This document shows positions 11,713 to 23,150 of a DNA stretch of 64,000 nucleotides, piece by piece; position 1 is the stretch's first letter; the number at the start of each line of letters is the position of its first letter. The notes below the pieces were generated by a model. It searched no databases. It was not told the origin of the DNA and saw nothing but the letters and a program-made list of their open reading frames with translations. The DNA is from Chionis minor (taxonomy: Eukaryota; Chordata; Aves; Charadriiformes; Chionididae). The position numbers were made by a program, and so were the translations under genes. The stretch is from positions 248,001-312,000 of the forward strand of contig VZSF01000950.1 of NCBI GenBank assembly GCA_013398295.1. The letters are read 5' to 3'.

Positions 11713-14700
11713 CTTTTCAATGGATGAATGTAAAGGCAGCAGAGAACTACTCTGTAACCTAAAACGTTGGATTAATGTAAGGGTAATTTGGCCTATTAGG
11801 TGGGTGATACGCAGTTGGATCAACCCCTGAACAATTGCTATTGATTTATGATTTTAACTATGGGAGTGAAAATTCTTATTTGTAAACTGTCTGTTTGTAT
11901 ACAGAGTTGACAAATTATCCAAGCAACTAAAATGGCACATAGTAATAACAGCTATTTAGCTATATGGATAACCTTTAATCACACATTCATTACTGAAAAT
12001 GACTAAAATTATATTAATGCAAGCTGACAAAAAATAAACGTAACCTTCAGACAGATTTGGAGTTTTGCTCTAAGCACAGTCTTTTTATTCTGGCTTTTTC
12101 CACCACTAAGGCTCAGGGAAGAAAACGAGGATCAGTTCCCTAAGCAAATAATTGTTCCGTTATCCTTGCCTACCAGTGACTAAAGAAATACAACACAGGA
12201 GATGCTACACATGTAAAACCAGGCTCATAAGTCAGAGATACGGTAGAGAGAGATTTAAGAAATACATTATAATTCTGTTTTTAAAAATAGTATGTGGCAC
12301 TGAAGAGAATATTCCTAAAGAGTATCTTTGTAGAAGCTTGAAGAAAATTATCTTCCCGATATCGTAATAGTAATGCTGAGAGCAATAATATTTTGAATTA
12401 CCTAGAAGAATACTACGATACAAAATGTTGTGAAAGTTACTCGACAACAAAAACAATCTTTCCAATTTTGTTTCATTAACAAAAGGATGAAATCACTTTT
12501 CTACTTAAATACATCCTACATCCAGAACATCAAGTTTCACAAGATAGTTAAATATTGAATCTTTTCATCTCGGTGTATGTGGATAATCTACACATTTCAA
12601 TACTGAGTTAAAACTTTGCAAGCTAACTTTGGCAATGTGATTTTCTGATCCTGGGTGCACCATTTTGTACTTTAAGGTCTAGCAGCCAGGTACACCATGA
12701 AGTGCTACGTTAACATAAGAGTTAGACTGAAAATCAGATTAAATCAAAAGACTCAGTGGATCTCAGTTGATCTTGGAACTTCTACTCAGGACTTCTTTCT
12801 CCTGTTTGGCTTTTCCGTAACCTATCTATTCACTGTCTGCATATTGAAACAAGTACCAAACTCCTTGTCTGCACCTTTTATCATGCAGCTGATTTTGCTA
12901 CAGCTGAATGGCAGATTTGTTTCCTAAACCTTGTTGTACTTTGGCGCTCTCACTCCTGCTTTGGGCAATCCCACTAATATTCACGAAAAACAAAAGCATA
13001 CCCATGAATTTCTGTATTATTGCTCCTTTAAGCTACCAAAAAGACCATCTTTCTCGCCACAAACTGGGAGACCAAATTGGAACAGTAGTGAAAGCTACTT
13101 GTTACTTAATTATCGTAAAATTTTCCAATGCAAATCTGGCCCTAATATACTAGAGAAGTGACTTCACAAGAACTACAGGTTCTCATATTGCATTAAAAAA
13201 AAATAAATACAGGAGGCTTAGCTGTACGCTTTTATCAGTTGTAAAAATTTAAGTGACCAGTTACTCTATCATTTATGGTAGCACTGAGGTCATATCTCAG
13301 AACCTCTCAATAAAATAATTCAACTGCTGAGATGGCTTGCTTGATAAAACCAAATTCTACCTATTGCAGTCCTCAAAGCATTTCAAATTAGAAAAGTTGT
13401 AATACTTTAAAGTGTTAAGACAAGGCACTAATCTTCATTCTGCTCAAGGGGCCATCTAGTACTTTCTGGAAAGTCTGTATAATTATCCATAAAAATGTTA
13501 AACTGTATTAGATTAAATAAAAGCACTAATTTTCTCTGCTGACTCTGCTGAAAAAGCAGCCAAGGGAAATGAAACACAGATCTCAAGTAACTAGCTGAGC
13601 TTTACATTGGCAGACAAAATTTTTTGAAAGCTCTTTGTTTTGGTGAAAAGGTTCCTGAACCGTAAGAAAATTAAGTTCTTGGCCACCTATGCAAATCCCT
13701 CTCTAGGATGCCTTAGCATCACTTGTTCAAAACAATTCATTAAAATTCTTTCTTCCCTGTGGCTGGTAGATCCAGAATCCTTCTAGTTTTCACTACAGTT
13801 CACGCCACTAAGTAATACTTTTCCCTCCATGGCCATCCTAATCACATTTCATCATCACAAGTATTACTTATACATAAAATAAAAATTACCAGCTTTGCGT
13901 TTATTTTAGCTTTCTTTAATTATACTAAATGAAATTTTGGGGGGTTCTCGACTGAGTTACCCTGTCATTTTGCTAACTCTGCAAATTCTTTCTCTTTAAA
14001 TATCGCAATCTAGGTGTAAAAGGTGCTTGTCAAATTGAGAATGTTATATTACCTGTTCATTGCATCTCAGAAATAGTCCAATCAAAAAGATATCTGTTTT
14101 CACTGGCAAAACAGAGCTAATATGAAAAGAGAGGAGACCAATTATTTATTTTTTTCCTCCGTGAATATGAATCACATAAAATCTGTTCTGCACTTGACAA
14201 AACTAATTTCTCACAGCATAGAAATGCTAAGACTTATAGTTGAAAACAAGAAAGAAATGTGTCTGTGGCCATTTTGAGGAAGAACGCTATTTGCAAGTTA
14301 GCTTAAGGACAGTCAGTGTTGAAAGCAGAGACAGACTTTTACTCCCCATCAGCTATTTGAAGCCCTGCTCAAATCAGGGTTAACTAGCACTGGTTGGGAG
14401 GTATTACCAGTCTTCAGTTCTTAAAAATTATATCATGATCTTTAAAAGGTTTTTTTTATTTTAAATAATACTATGAGTAAGGAAAAAGTCTGCAAAGAAA
14501 ACATAAAAAGACCTGTTGATAAAGAACATTTTAAGAATCTCTAGTGGTAAAGCAAATTCAACGTTGTAGAACTATTAACAAAATATGGTTCAACACCAAC
14601 TGACTGCAATACAGGACAACTTTGCAGTTAGGATGGGATTGGAATAAAAGTGACCTATATAGAGCCAAGAATTATGTCTGTCCTGTTTTCACTAAGAATA

Positions 14701-15498
14701 ACGTTCTACAGAGGCATGATGGTAAGGAGAATTCAAAGAATACAGTATACTTTATATCCCATGATGAACCATGTAGTCTCCAGTCCAGAACTGAAATAAC
14801 TACAGTAATCACAGATTTTACTAACCTATCAAGCTGTGGATGACGCTTTCTAAACTGACATAACAAAGTATTGTGCCTATTTAAGAAAGGAGAAATTACA
14901 CCAAACACAACTCAAGCCTACGCTGACCTCCAAAGTTGAAAATTTGCTAATAATTAGAATTGTAATGGTCAACAGGAGAAGAAATAAATGCACATGATTT
15001 TACTAAGGTTTCATGCAGCACATAAAATGGTAAATTTATTTCAAAGTGCAAATAAAAGGAAATGCATATCTAATATATGCGGAATTCCATCAGGCATTTA
15101 ACACGTTATCAGATGACATTGCCAAATCAATAGCTTAGAAAAACCAAAGTAGGAAATTGTACAAGATTTGAACAGTGAGTGTAAAAATGGCCATACAAGA
15201 GACAACCAGTGGTGTTAAAGTGAAGCTGAGTGAGAGGGATTACACAAAAATCAGTCTTGGGGTTGATCCTGGAATATACTTTTCCAGAGTAAGACAAATT
15301 GTGTAAGACAAATTCAGATAGTTGAGGTGTCTGATGTGAGATCAGTACCTGAAATGTATTAAAGCAGTCTTCTGACAGCACATAAGAATGGACTCTGTTC
15401 CTGAGGTTAATTCCAGCCTCCTCTTACCATGACATGGATTTAGTTTTTTCAGCAAACCAAGACTGAAAATTGTCTTCCGTTTCCTTGGTCAAGTTCCT
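11713..15498. other. Non-coding intron sequence, no gene
   Basis: About 3.8 kb of AT-rich, mostly unique sequence. Short frames at 12152-13161 and 14622-14908 overlap on both strands and show no protein family features. No repeats were recognised. Confidence 0.55.
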
Positions 15499-15528
15499 TC
15501 CCCCCCCCACGTCCCCCCCACACCCCCA
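15499..15528 (-). repeat. C-run block with G-quadruplex potential on the minus strand
   Basis: Three C-runs of about 9, 7-8 and 5 nt, separated by ACGT and ACA, lie within 30 bp. The first run can supply two G-tracts on the complement, so a four-tract quadruplex is possible. Confidence 0.65.
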
Positions 15529-16062
15529 TGAAAAAAAGATGAAATGAATTTTGAACAACTTAATGAAAGAAAGCAGGAATTCTGAAAATGTTATAGTCTA
15601 TAAAATAGAACTTATAATAGCAATACAACTTCTATCACTCATAAATAAGTCTAATAAACTACTCCAAAATGTACTGTCAATAACATGGCCAATCAAGTTG
15701 ACAGACATTAAAGAAACCAAGGTTTACTATAATTATGACCACATGTATAAAACAGTAAGTTAAAACATTATTTGGTCCAGTATATTCATTGATTTTTCAT
15801 TCAGCAGGGAATGAATGAATAACTGTCTATAATTGAAAGAGGAAAAAAGCATAGGACAGCAGAGAAAGAATAGACACAAAGCTAAATTAGAAATATAGGT
15901 ATTTGTTACCATAAGCACCATAGTATATGCACATGTTCCATCTGCATGTTGCAGCATATTTTCATCCTCCATGATGACAAATACAAGTTAAGTTTTAATT
16001 CCAGATTCCAGGCCTCCAGGAAAATACATGCCTCTAGTCTCACATAAACCAGGTCTTCATCT

Positions 16063-16120
16063 ACACATATACATGTGTGTATATACATGTATGTACACAT
16101 ACGTATACGTACATAGACAC
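16063..16120. repeat. Imperfect TA/TG/CA alternating tract
   Basis: This is near-continuous purine-pyrimidine alternation (ACATATACATGTGTGTATATACATGTATG-like) with small palindromes such as ACATGT and TACGTATACGTA. It is low-complexity sequence that could adopt Z-form or cruciform structures. Confidence 0.75.
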
Positions 16121-16594
16121 AGCATTGAACCATTTGAGTACTTCAGAATCATATCTCTTTTTATTAGTTGGTAAATCTAAAATAAATTTTTTTTTAACAG
16201 CCTGAAACAAAATCTGGCAATTATAAACATATTCACGTGACTCCCCAACATACTTATTTACTGAAGTAAAAAATTTAATTATCATTATGTCAGTATCTTG
16301 TAGCAATTTATAAAGAACTGTATGTAGAAATAAATACTACTAGGCAAATTGCAGGTGAAGTTTAGATGATGTACACTAATAGTGGACAAAAGTTTTCTAT
16401 CCTATTTTTTATTTAAGTCATTGTTTTAACTACTGACAGATTAAATTTGAAAACATGTTCTTCCGCAACACTGTAAGCCCAAAACACCTTTAATCTTTCC
16501 ATATTAGATGGAAAAACCATCTCCCCAGGACTCACGTGCACTACAAAGTCTGCTTTACAATAGCAGAAGCACTTTGAATAATTAATGTATAATC

Positions 16595-16640
16595 AAAAAA
16601 AAAAAAAAAAAACCAAACCAAACCAAACAAACCAAAACCC
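16595..16640. repeat. A-run followed by (CAAAC)n-like simple repeat
   Basis: About 18 A residues are followed by AACCAAACCAAACCAAACAA and related units. A GC-rich block begins just to its right. No retroposon whose poly-A tail this could be was recognised to the left. Confidence 0.85.
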
Positions 16641-16880
16641 CACCAAAAGGTAGCCTGCACAAGAATGCAGATACTGCTCCATCACAGACTGACGGGTCAG
16701 TGCCAGGCAGCTGCAGAGCACAGAGCTGGGGACGCGGTGACAGGAGCTGAGCTCAGCACGGCTGCCAGCACCCTGGCCTGCCTCGTACCAGGGCAAGTTG
16801 ACCCTGGCGCCAGGGGGAATCCAGAAACACCCAAGCACACGGGCGAGCAAACCAGCAGTACTAGGGGAGACGGATCAAGA
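16641..16880. other. GC-rich unclassified block
   Basis: This roughly 240-bp stretch is clearly richer in G+C than its surroundings (for example GAGCTGGGGACGCGGTGACA and GACCCTGGCGCCAGGGGGAA, which contains the palindrome CCCTGGCGCCAGGG). Opposite-strand ORFs overlap here, which suggests composition rather than coding. It could be an unrecognised repeat. Confidence 0.4.
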
Positions 16881-18695
16881 AGGATTTCGCAGTAAATCTA
16901 CATGAGGAAAATCCTCCTACGGCAGATGGTGTTAGTAAAAAACGATGGCTTGGCTGCCTAGTTCATGCCTGTCCACCCCAACCCCGAAACAACAGGGTCT
17001 TCTGACAGAACTGCAATTTTCCTGCTAACTGCGCCTTGTGCTACAAGTGCTACCTTTCTGAAAACCTTTAGCATGAGTTCAGGGGTTTTTTAACATCTGT
17101 TTGTTTGTTTGTTTTTCTGAACTATTGTCTCCCCTTGCCATCTTCTGCCTTTTTTTCCCTATTAGAAAAAGCATTAATGGAAACTTTGGCAAGACTGAGC
17201 CCGCTGGAATCCCAAGCACTATTTATCCAGTGAATAATATATTTATCTCAAACAACTTGTGGGTTCTTTCACTTCTTCCTTAGGACTTCAGATTTTACTT
17301 GAATCAGGAGGAGCTGAAGAAGGCAAGATTACTATGCAAGTGAGGTTGCTCATAAAACAAGACATTAAAAAAAGGTGATTTATTAATTTGATTCCAAATA
17401 TATGGGGCAGGTATGTTTTGAGCATGTCAGTACTTACATTAGATACATACATTTAACTTCTGTAAACTTAGAGCCAACACAGCTTGGAAAGAACTGGTGG
17501 CTTGTTCTGGCTTGTACAGTGTGCTCAGCATTACCACTGGTGTCCTGAGGACCAGGACCATTATATGTAAGAAACCTGGATGTATTTGAAATCCAGTCTG
17601 AAGTTGCACTTCAGACAGGAAACAGAGAAGGAAAATGTAACCCCTATTTTATCTTCTAAACGGTGAAAATATAACATGGAATCACTGGGACAGCAGAGGC
17701 AGCAGCCTATGATACCATCTTGTCAGGTTTGAACTACCTTTTTGATGAAGTATTTGAAAGGAAAGGATTGTTTCAATTTCCTCTTCAGCAGAAGGCAACA
17801 AGACGTACATGGCAACACCTGAAAAGCAACTGAAGCTTGACAATAAGCCTACCTTCATTGCAATTCACTCTATAGAGCTCTGACACAAGGTATGCATGTG
17901 ACAGATAGGGCAACCTTTCTCAGGGCTGCAGAGGAGCAACCTGCCAAGAACAAATGGGGTATTATCTAAAGTGTAAGGCTATCCGACAGCAGGCAGCCTT
18001 CTTCCCCTTTTTTGTCAAGCCCCTTGTACGTCTGTATTAGAGCAAAGAATAACCTAAGACTTCTGCGAAAAAAAAAAAAATAAAAAAAATCATTCTTTGT
18101 CAGTCTATTAGTTGCTTCAAGGTACTTGACATAGCTACTGCTGTGACAAATTCAACTTCATGGGGGCTGCTGACTGCACAGTTATTCTGCAGTTTTCTTT
18201 TTTCCACAAGGCTCAAGCTTATCTGTTTACACAAATTAATTTGAAACATCTGCTCTATTATTTTACGAAAGAATTGACCACTTGAAAATGAGTCTGTAGA
18301 AAGCCATGCCCTACCAAGAGGTGGATTATACCTGCCCTGAATTCACCTTTCTTTCTCTCTTTATCCCTGATTGCCCCAATCCTATTTTGCATTTTACCTG
18401 CCCCTGGCAGGAACCCCCCAGTTTCCACTGTCAGATTCCATACTGCTCCACTGCAGCGTACATTAACATGGGTCTGCATCTTAACTTACTGCATCAGAAC
18501 AAAAGCAAAGTCATACATTATGCAAACATCTTTCAAAAGAAAGATCTTTTTGCAGCATACGCTGTTACTTGTCATCTAACCACCTCTGTCTTATGTGGGA
18601 GAAGAGCCCCTACGTATCAGAGGGAATTAATGATGATATGACTTTATTGCATGGCCTTGCTGACAGCATTTTGTAGAGACACATGAAGTATGTGA
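16881..18695. other. Non-coding intron sequence, no gene
   Basis: This stretch includes an A-run block at about 18068-18088 and an unremarkable 111-codon plus frame at 18306-18641 with no recognisable domain. Nothing else was seen. Confidence 0.5.
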
Positions 18696-18819
18696 CTAAT
18701 TTGGGTTTATACATACGCCAGCTACACAAAGAAGTAAGTCTGAATCAAACAAAGGCAGAACTGTGGACAAGATCCACAAGAGCTCTTTTGATGCTCTCAT
18801 AACGATGTGCTCGTGGGGA

Positions 18820-19240
18820 GTACGAGCGCCTAACAAGTCACCGTCAGGGAATTGGAGATGTCCCTGTTCTCCACCAGCAGCCCAGCAGAAAGTGTCACAG
18901 CTTCTCTGTGGCAGCATTTTGTCATAGCTCACGGAAGAGAGCTGTGCTGGAGAACTGCCCTGGGCAAGGCAGGGGGATGAGCCAGGTCCAGGATCCTTCC
19001 GGATAGCCCAGCCACGAGCAGCAGGAAACTGCGCCAGAGACAGGCTGCAGCATGGTCCAAAGTCCACCCAAAAGACAGGGCTAGAGGCAAACTACCTACA
19101 ACATAGATCCGAAGTCCATATGGGAGACAAGACCAGATTCAGGATGGCAAACACAGCTACAACACAGGCTATCAGTGCCTGACGTGCAGCAGCAGGGCAA
19201 CCAGAGACACCACATGACTACAAATAGGACAGAAGGAAGC
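18820..19240. repeat. Unclassified GC-elevated segment with degenerate internal repeat
   Basis: Two imperfect units share TCC(A/G)AAGTCC, then a GACA(G/A)G-(G/A)C-AGA-like core and a CTAC(A)ACA end (about 19056-19107 and 19108-19168). They sit in a segment richer in GC than its flanks. This may be a decayed minisatellite or an unrecognised repeat. The 123-codon minus frame at 18696-19067 spanning part of it has no recognisable features. Confidence 0.35.
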
Positions 19241-20542
19241 AAGACATGTCAAACTTCTCGACGGTGGCTTTTTCACAGCAGCTCCTCTCAACTTCTCAGG
19301 CAAATAAACTAGCAAAGGTCAGCAACCTCATTGGTCCCGTTCATGTCATACGTACCAGCAGCTAGTCTACTTGACAGCCATATGCTTTGGCTGCAGAAGT
19401 TGTGGGCTACTAAACCTAACATAAAACTATTTTCCCTACAAATTGGTTAAATCTAGGTAGAAATTCTACACATATTTACAGCAGGAAAAATATCTGAATA
19501 ATTCTATAAGACTAGAATATCGCCCAATCAGTAGCTAAGAGAGGTGGTGGGTTTTTTCTTTTATTTCTGAAGCTACCATCGCTCCACACATCACAGAGTG
19601 AGTCATATTCAAAACTAATTTAACCCTATAAACATTCCAGTCATAAACTTTTTTTTTTCTCTCTTTCTCTGACTTCCAGGTTTAAATTCTGGTCTACCAT
19701 TTTAGTAATTTCCAGCTTTAAGGTTGTGAGCAATACTTTGATTTTTATACAAATGGATTACCAGATCCACAGCTGTCAGTACAATTATGGCCAAGGCCTT
19801 TGTAGTCTGAGCCAAACTACACAAACATTTAAATAGAGCCTACTTAAGTGAATAAACAATAGATGAATATTGTTGACAAATATATCTCCAAGGAGATGGT
19901 TATTTAATAGGTTTTTATTGCCTAGTAAATATGAACGCTGAAATTGTGAACTATTATGTATACACTTACGTAGGATACATTTTAAGAATAGCAGCAGTAA
20001 TTTCAAGATGCGTTTCCTAAAATTTCTCTAAAGCAATGAATATAAAAACATTTTAAAAGAATGATCTACATACTTCACTTCAGAATCAAATACAGATACT
20101 AGTAAATTTAAGAGAGGTTAGGTGTGCGAGGTAGAAGGGGCATATAGCGGAAATCAGAAACACACGTTGGAGGTTATTTCATTTTCAGTGAGCCAAACTC
20201 AAAACTAATAAATTTGGTGCTCAAAATAAAGTCACAATGAGGTCTTGCATTTGAAAATCCTACATTTATATATGCATCCCTAACTAGTCTCATCTAAGTT
20301 TCCAAGTCCTTTAGATCCAAATTGGATCCTTTAATCCAAATCACTGTTCTGGACCTCCTTGTCAGACTACAAGAAACTAAGAAGTGCTATTCAGTTGTTT
20401 ATGTGCAGCCCATCTATCCCCTAACATCTACCCCCTTTTTTCATTAGTTGAAGGGAAAGGTGCCCAGATGAAAAATCCACATGGACTAGTACCAGTGTGG
20501 AGATGAGCATTCTGACCATCATAATTTCATTATGTAGATTAT
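19241..20542. other. Non-coding intron sequence, no gene
   Basis: This is AT-rich unique-looking sequence leading up to the CR1 cluster, with a T-run at about 19649-19658. Nothing else was recognised. Confidence 0.5.
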
Positions 20543-20903
20543 AGGACCGAGTGCAGCCTCAGCAAGTTTATAGATGATGCAAAATTCTGAGAAGCGTTTG
20601 AAAGCCCAGAGGCTTGTGCTGCCATCCAGAGAGACCTCATTAGGCTGAAGAAATGGGTTGATAGAAACCTTATGAAGTTCAACAAGGGGTGTGCCATGTC
20701 TGAAACTTGGGGAGGAACAACCCCATGCACCAGCACAGGCTGGGCTCTCACCAGCTTGAAAGCAGCTTTGCAGAGAAAGACCCGAGGTCCTGTTGGATAA
20801 TAAGTGGAACATAAGCCAGCAGTGTGCCCTTGCAGTAAAAGGCAGTCAACAGCACCCTGGGCTGCAATAGGAAAAGCACTGCCAGGGAGCTGAGGGAGGT
20901 GAA
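20543..20903 (+). mobile_element. CR1 LINE ORF2 fragment (RT C-terminal part), plus strand
   Basis: The plus strand encodes a decayed piece of CR1 reverse transcriptase. It includes LSKFIDDAK (the F-A-D-D catalytic region, with A replaced by I), RNLMKFNKG, then shifted frames over GGAGGAACAACCCCATGCAC and GTGTGCCCTTGCAGTAAAAG, and stops around a degraded GCIKKS-SREV stretch. Frameshifts and stops show it is dead. Its right end abuts the minus-strand element at 20895 onward, near a shared GAGGTG. Confidence 0.88.
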
Positions 20904-21600
20904 AATGGAACTTCTTATGTTCAAGTTCGTGCCCGTTACCTCTTCTCCTATCACTGGGTACCACTGAAAAAAAGACTAGCCCACTCCTCCTGGCACCCTC
21001 CCTGTAAGTATTTGTAAACGTTTATGAGATGCCCCCCTCAGTCTTCTCTTCTCCAGGCTAAAAAGACCCAACTCCCTCAGCCTTTCCTCCTAAGAAAGAT
21101 GCTCCAAACACCCTAACTATCTTCGTAACCCTTTGCTGCACCCTCTCCAGCAGTTCCCTGTCCCTCCTAAACTGGGGAGACCAGAACTGGACACAGTACT
21201 CCAGATATGGCCTCACCAGGGCAGAGTAGAGGGGGAGGATGACCTCCCTCGACCTGCTTGCCAGACTCCTCTTGATGCACCCCAGGATGCCATTGGCCTT
21301 CTTGGCCACAAGGGCACATTGCTGGCTCATGGTCATCCTGTTGTCCACCAGGACTCCCAGGTCCCTCTCTGCAGAGCTGCTTTCCAGCAGGTCAGCCCCC
21401 AATCTATACTGGTGCATGGGGTTATTCCTCCCCAGGTGCAGGACCCTACACTTGGCTTTGTTGATCTTCATTAGGTTTCTCTCTGCCCAAGTCTCCAGCC
21501 TGTCCAGGTCCTATTGAATGGCAGCACAGTCTTCCAGTGTGTCAGACACCCCTCCCAGTTTTGTGTCATCAGCAATGCTGATGGTACACTCATCCAGGTG
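20895..21600 (-). mobile_element. CR1 LINE, RT/C-terminal part of minus-strand element
   Basis: On the minus strand this encodes the FADD-region of reverse transcriptase as SIADDTKLGG (about 21550-21580, with one residue lost relative to the family). It continues through [33 protein letters not shown] and [20 protein letters not shown] to a decayed C-terminus (NGHELEHKKFHF). The 137-codon frame at 21058-21471 is the best preserved part. The 3' UTR and tail are missing. The open frames on the plus strand are shadows of it. Confidence 0.93.
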
Positions 21601-21748
21601 CATGTGGAAGAAGGGACTCACCACTTGGGAAGACTACAAGAGTTTTGTCAGAGCATGCAGGGATAAAACAAGGAAAGCCAAGGCCTCCTTGGAATGAAAT
21701 CTGGCAAGGGAATGACAAGGTCAACAGGAAGGGTTTCTTCCAAGTACA
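21601..21748 (+). mobile_element. Inverted internal CR1 ORF2 piece inside the minus-strand element
   Basis: This stretch reads in the opposite orientation to its surroundings. The plus strand encodes MWKKGLTTWEDY, then FVRACRDKTRKAKASLEWNL, then a stop and GFLQVH. That is the CR1 ORF2 linker just after the endonuclease domain. The minus-strand portion to its right stops at that same linker point ([13 protein letters not shown]), so this is the adjacent segment flipped and displaced into the RT between FISDL and LDECT. Confidence 0.83.
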
Positions 21749-23150
21749 TTCAGGTCACTGATGAAGATATTGAACAGGACTGGACCCAGTACTGACCCCT
21801 GGGGAACACCACTTGTCCCAGGCCAACTAGAGTCTGTGCCACTCATCACAGCCCTCTGAGCTCTATCTGCCAGCCAGTTTTCAGCCCTTCTTCCACATAC
21901 TGTATTTTCCTTCTTCCACTTGAGCTTTTTCAGGAGCTCCCTGCTCAGCCATGCAGGTCTCCTGCTTCCCTTGCCCAATTTCTCACTCTTAGGGATCCAC
22001 CGATCCTGAGCTTGGAGGAAGCGATACTCAAACATCAACCAGCTCTCTTGAGTGCCCTTACCCTCCTGAGCCCTAACCCATGGGATTTCTCCAAGCAGTT
22101 TCTTGAAGAGACCAAAGTTAGGCCTCCTGAAGTCCAAGGTTGCAACCCCACTTGTCTTTTTACGCCCACTACACCTAAGCCTGAACTCTGTCTTCTCATG
22201 GTCACTGCAGCCAAGGCTGTCCCCAACCTTAATGTCCTCCACCAACCCTTCTTTGTTTGTCAGTACCAGGTCCAGTAGTGCACCTCTCCTTCTTGGCACT
22301 TCCCTGACCCAAGTCAAAAAGTTATCATCAATGCTCTGGAGGAGCCTCCTGGACTGTACATGCCCGTCCGTGTAGCCTTCCCAGCAGGTATCGGGGTGGT
22401 TGAAGTCCCCCATGAGACCCAAGGCCTGTGACTGTGAGGCGGCTCTCAGCTGTCTGTAGAAGCCTCATCAACTTCCCCATCCTGATCAGGTGGCCTGTAA
22501 TAGACCCCACAACAGTGCCTCTCCTATTAGCCTGGCCTTTAATCTTAACCCACAAGCTCTCAACTCTCTCTTCATCTCCCCCCGGGAAAGCTCGATACAT
22601 CCCAGTTGTTCTCTCACATAAAGAGCAACTCCATCATCTTGCCTTGCTGGCCTGTCTTTCCTAAAGAGCACACGGCCATCCACAACAGCATTCCAGTCTT
22701 GTGAGCGATCCCACCACGTCTCAGTAACTGCTATGAGATCATGGCCCTGTGACCACACACAGATCTCCAGCTCTTCCCGTTTGTTCCCCATGCTGCATGC
22801 ACTGGTGTACAAGCATTCCAGAGAGGCAGTTGGGCATGTTGTTTTTGCCCTGCAGGGGTGGTGGGCCACCCGATTCTGAAAAATACTGGCAGGCTGCCCC
22901 ACAGGTGCTGAGCACCTCTCTAGTGAGCCCGGTTACATCCCCGTCCCCCTTCGAAGGTAGTTTAAAGCTCTCGGTGAGTACTGCTAACTCCTGTCCCAGA
23001 ACCCTTTCACCCCTGGGAGACAGGCTTTTCCCATCTGTCACCAGCAGGCCTGGTGTCCTGTAAGTCAAGCCGTGGTCAAAGAACCCAAAGTCCTGCTGGT
23101 AGCACCAGCCAATGGAGCCAGGCATTGATCTGCTGGCTCTTCCTATTTAT
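21749..23150 (-). mobile_element. CR1 LINE 5' part: ORF1-like end, endonuclease, deleted RT
   Basis: In element order (right to left), a segment with GLLVTDGKSLSPRG and VLGQELA resembles the ORF1 C-terminal or inter-ORF region. It is followed by the apurinic-type endonuclease: [43 protein letters not shown] (about 22390-22422), [20 protein letters not shown] and SLGCSDHE (about 22190-22215). The frame then runs via [18 protein letters not shown] straight into [16 protein letters not shown] and [20 protein letters not shown] (about 21752-21812). This means that roughly 250 codons of linker and N-terminal reverse transcriptase are missing. Several frameshifts separate the pieces, including one between the frames at 22486-22902 and 21721-22422. 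It is a dead, 5'-truncated element, read in the same direction as CTNND2. Confidence 0.92.

Noticed and set aside
18306..18641. 111-codon plus-strand open frame
   Set aside because: No domain, no signal of conservation, and no splice sites in phase. Probably random.
18696..19067. 123-codon minus-strand open frame
   Set aside because: It lies in a GC-elevated segment with degenerate repeats, and the residues do not suggest any family.
21133..21517. Plus-strand open frames of 92-113 codons over the CR1 cluster
   Set aside because: They are complements of the CR1 RT coding sequence on the minus strand.
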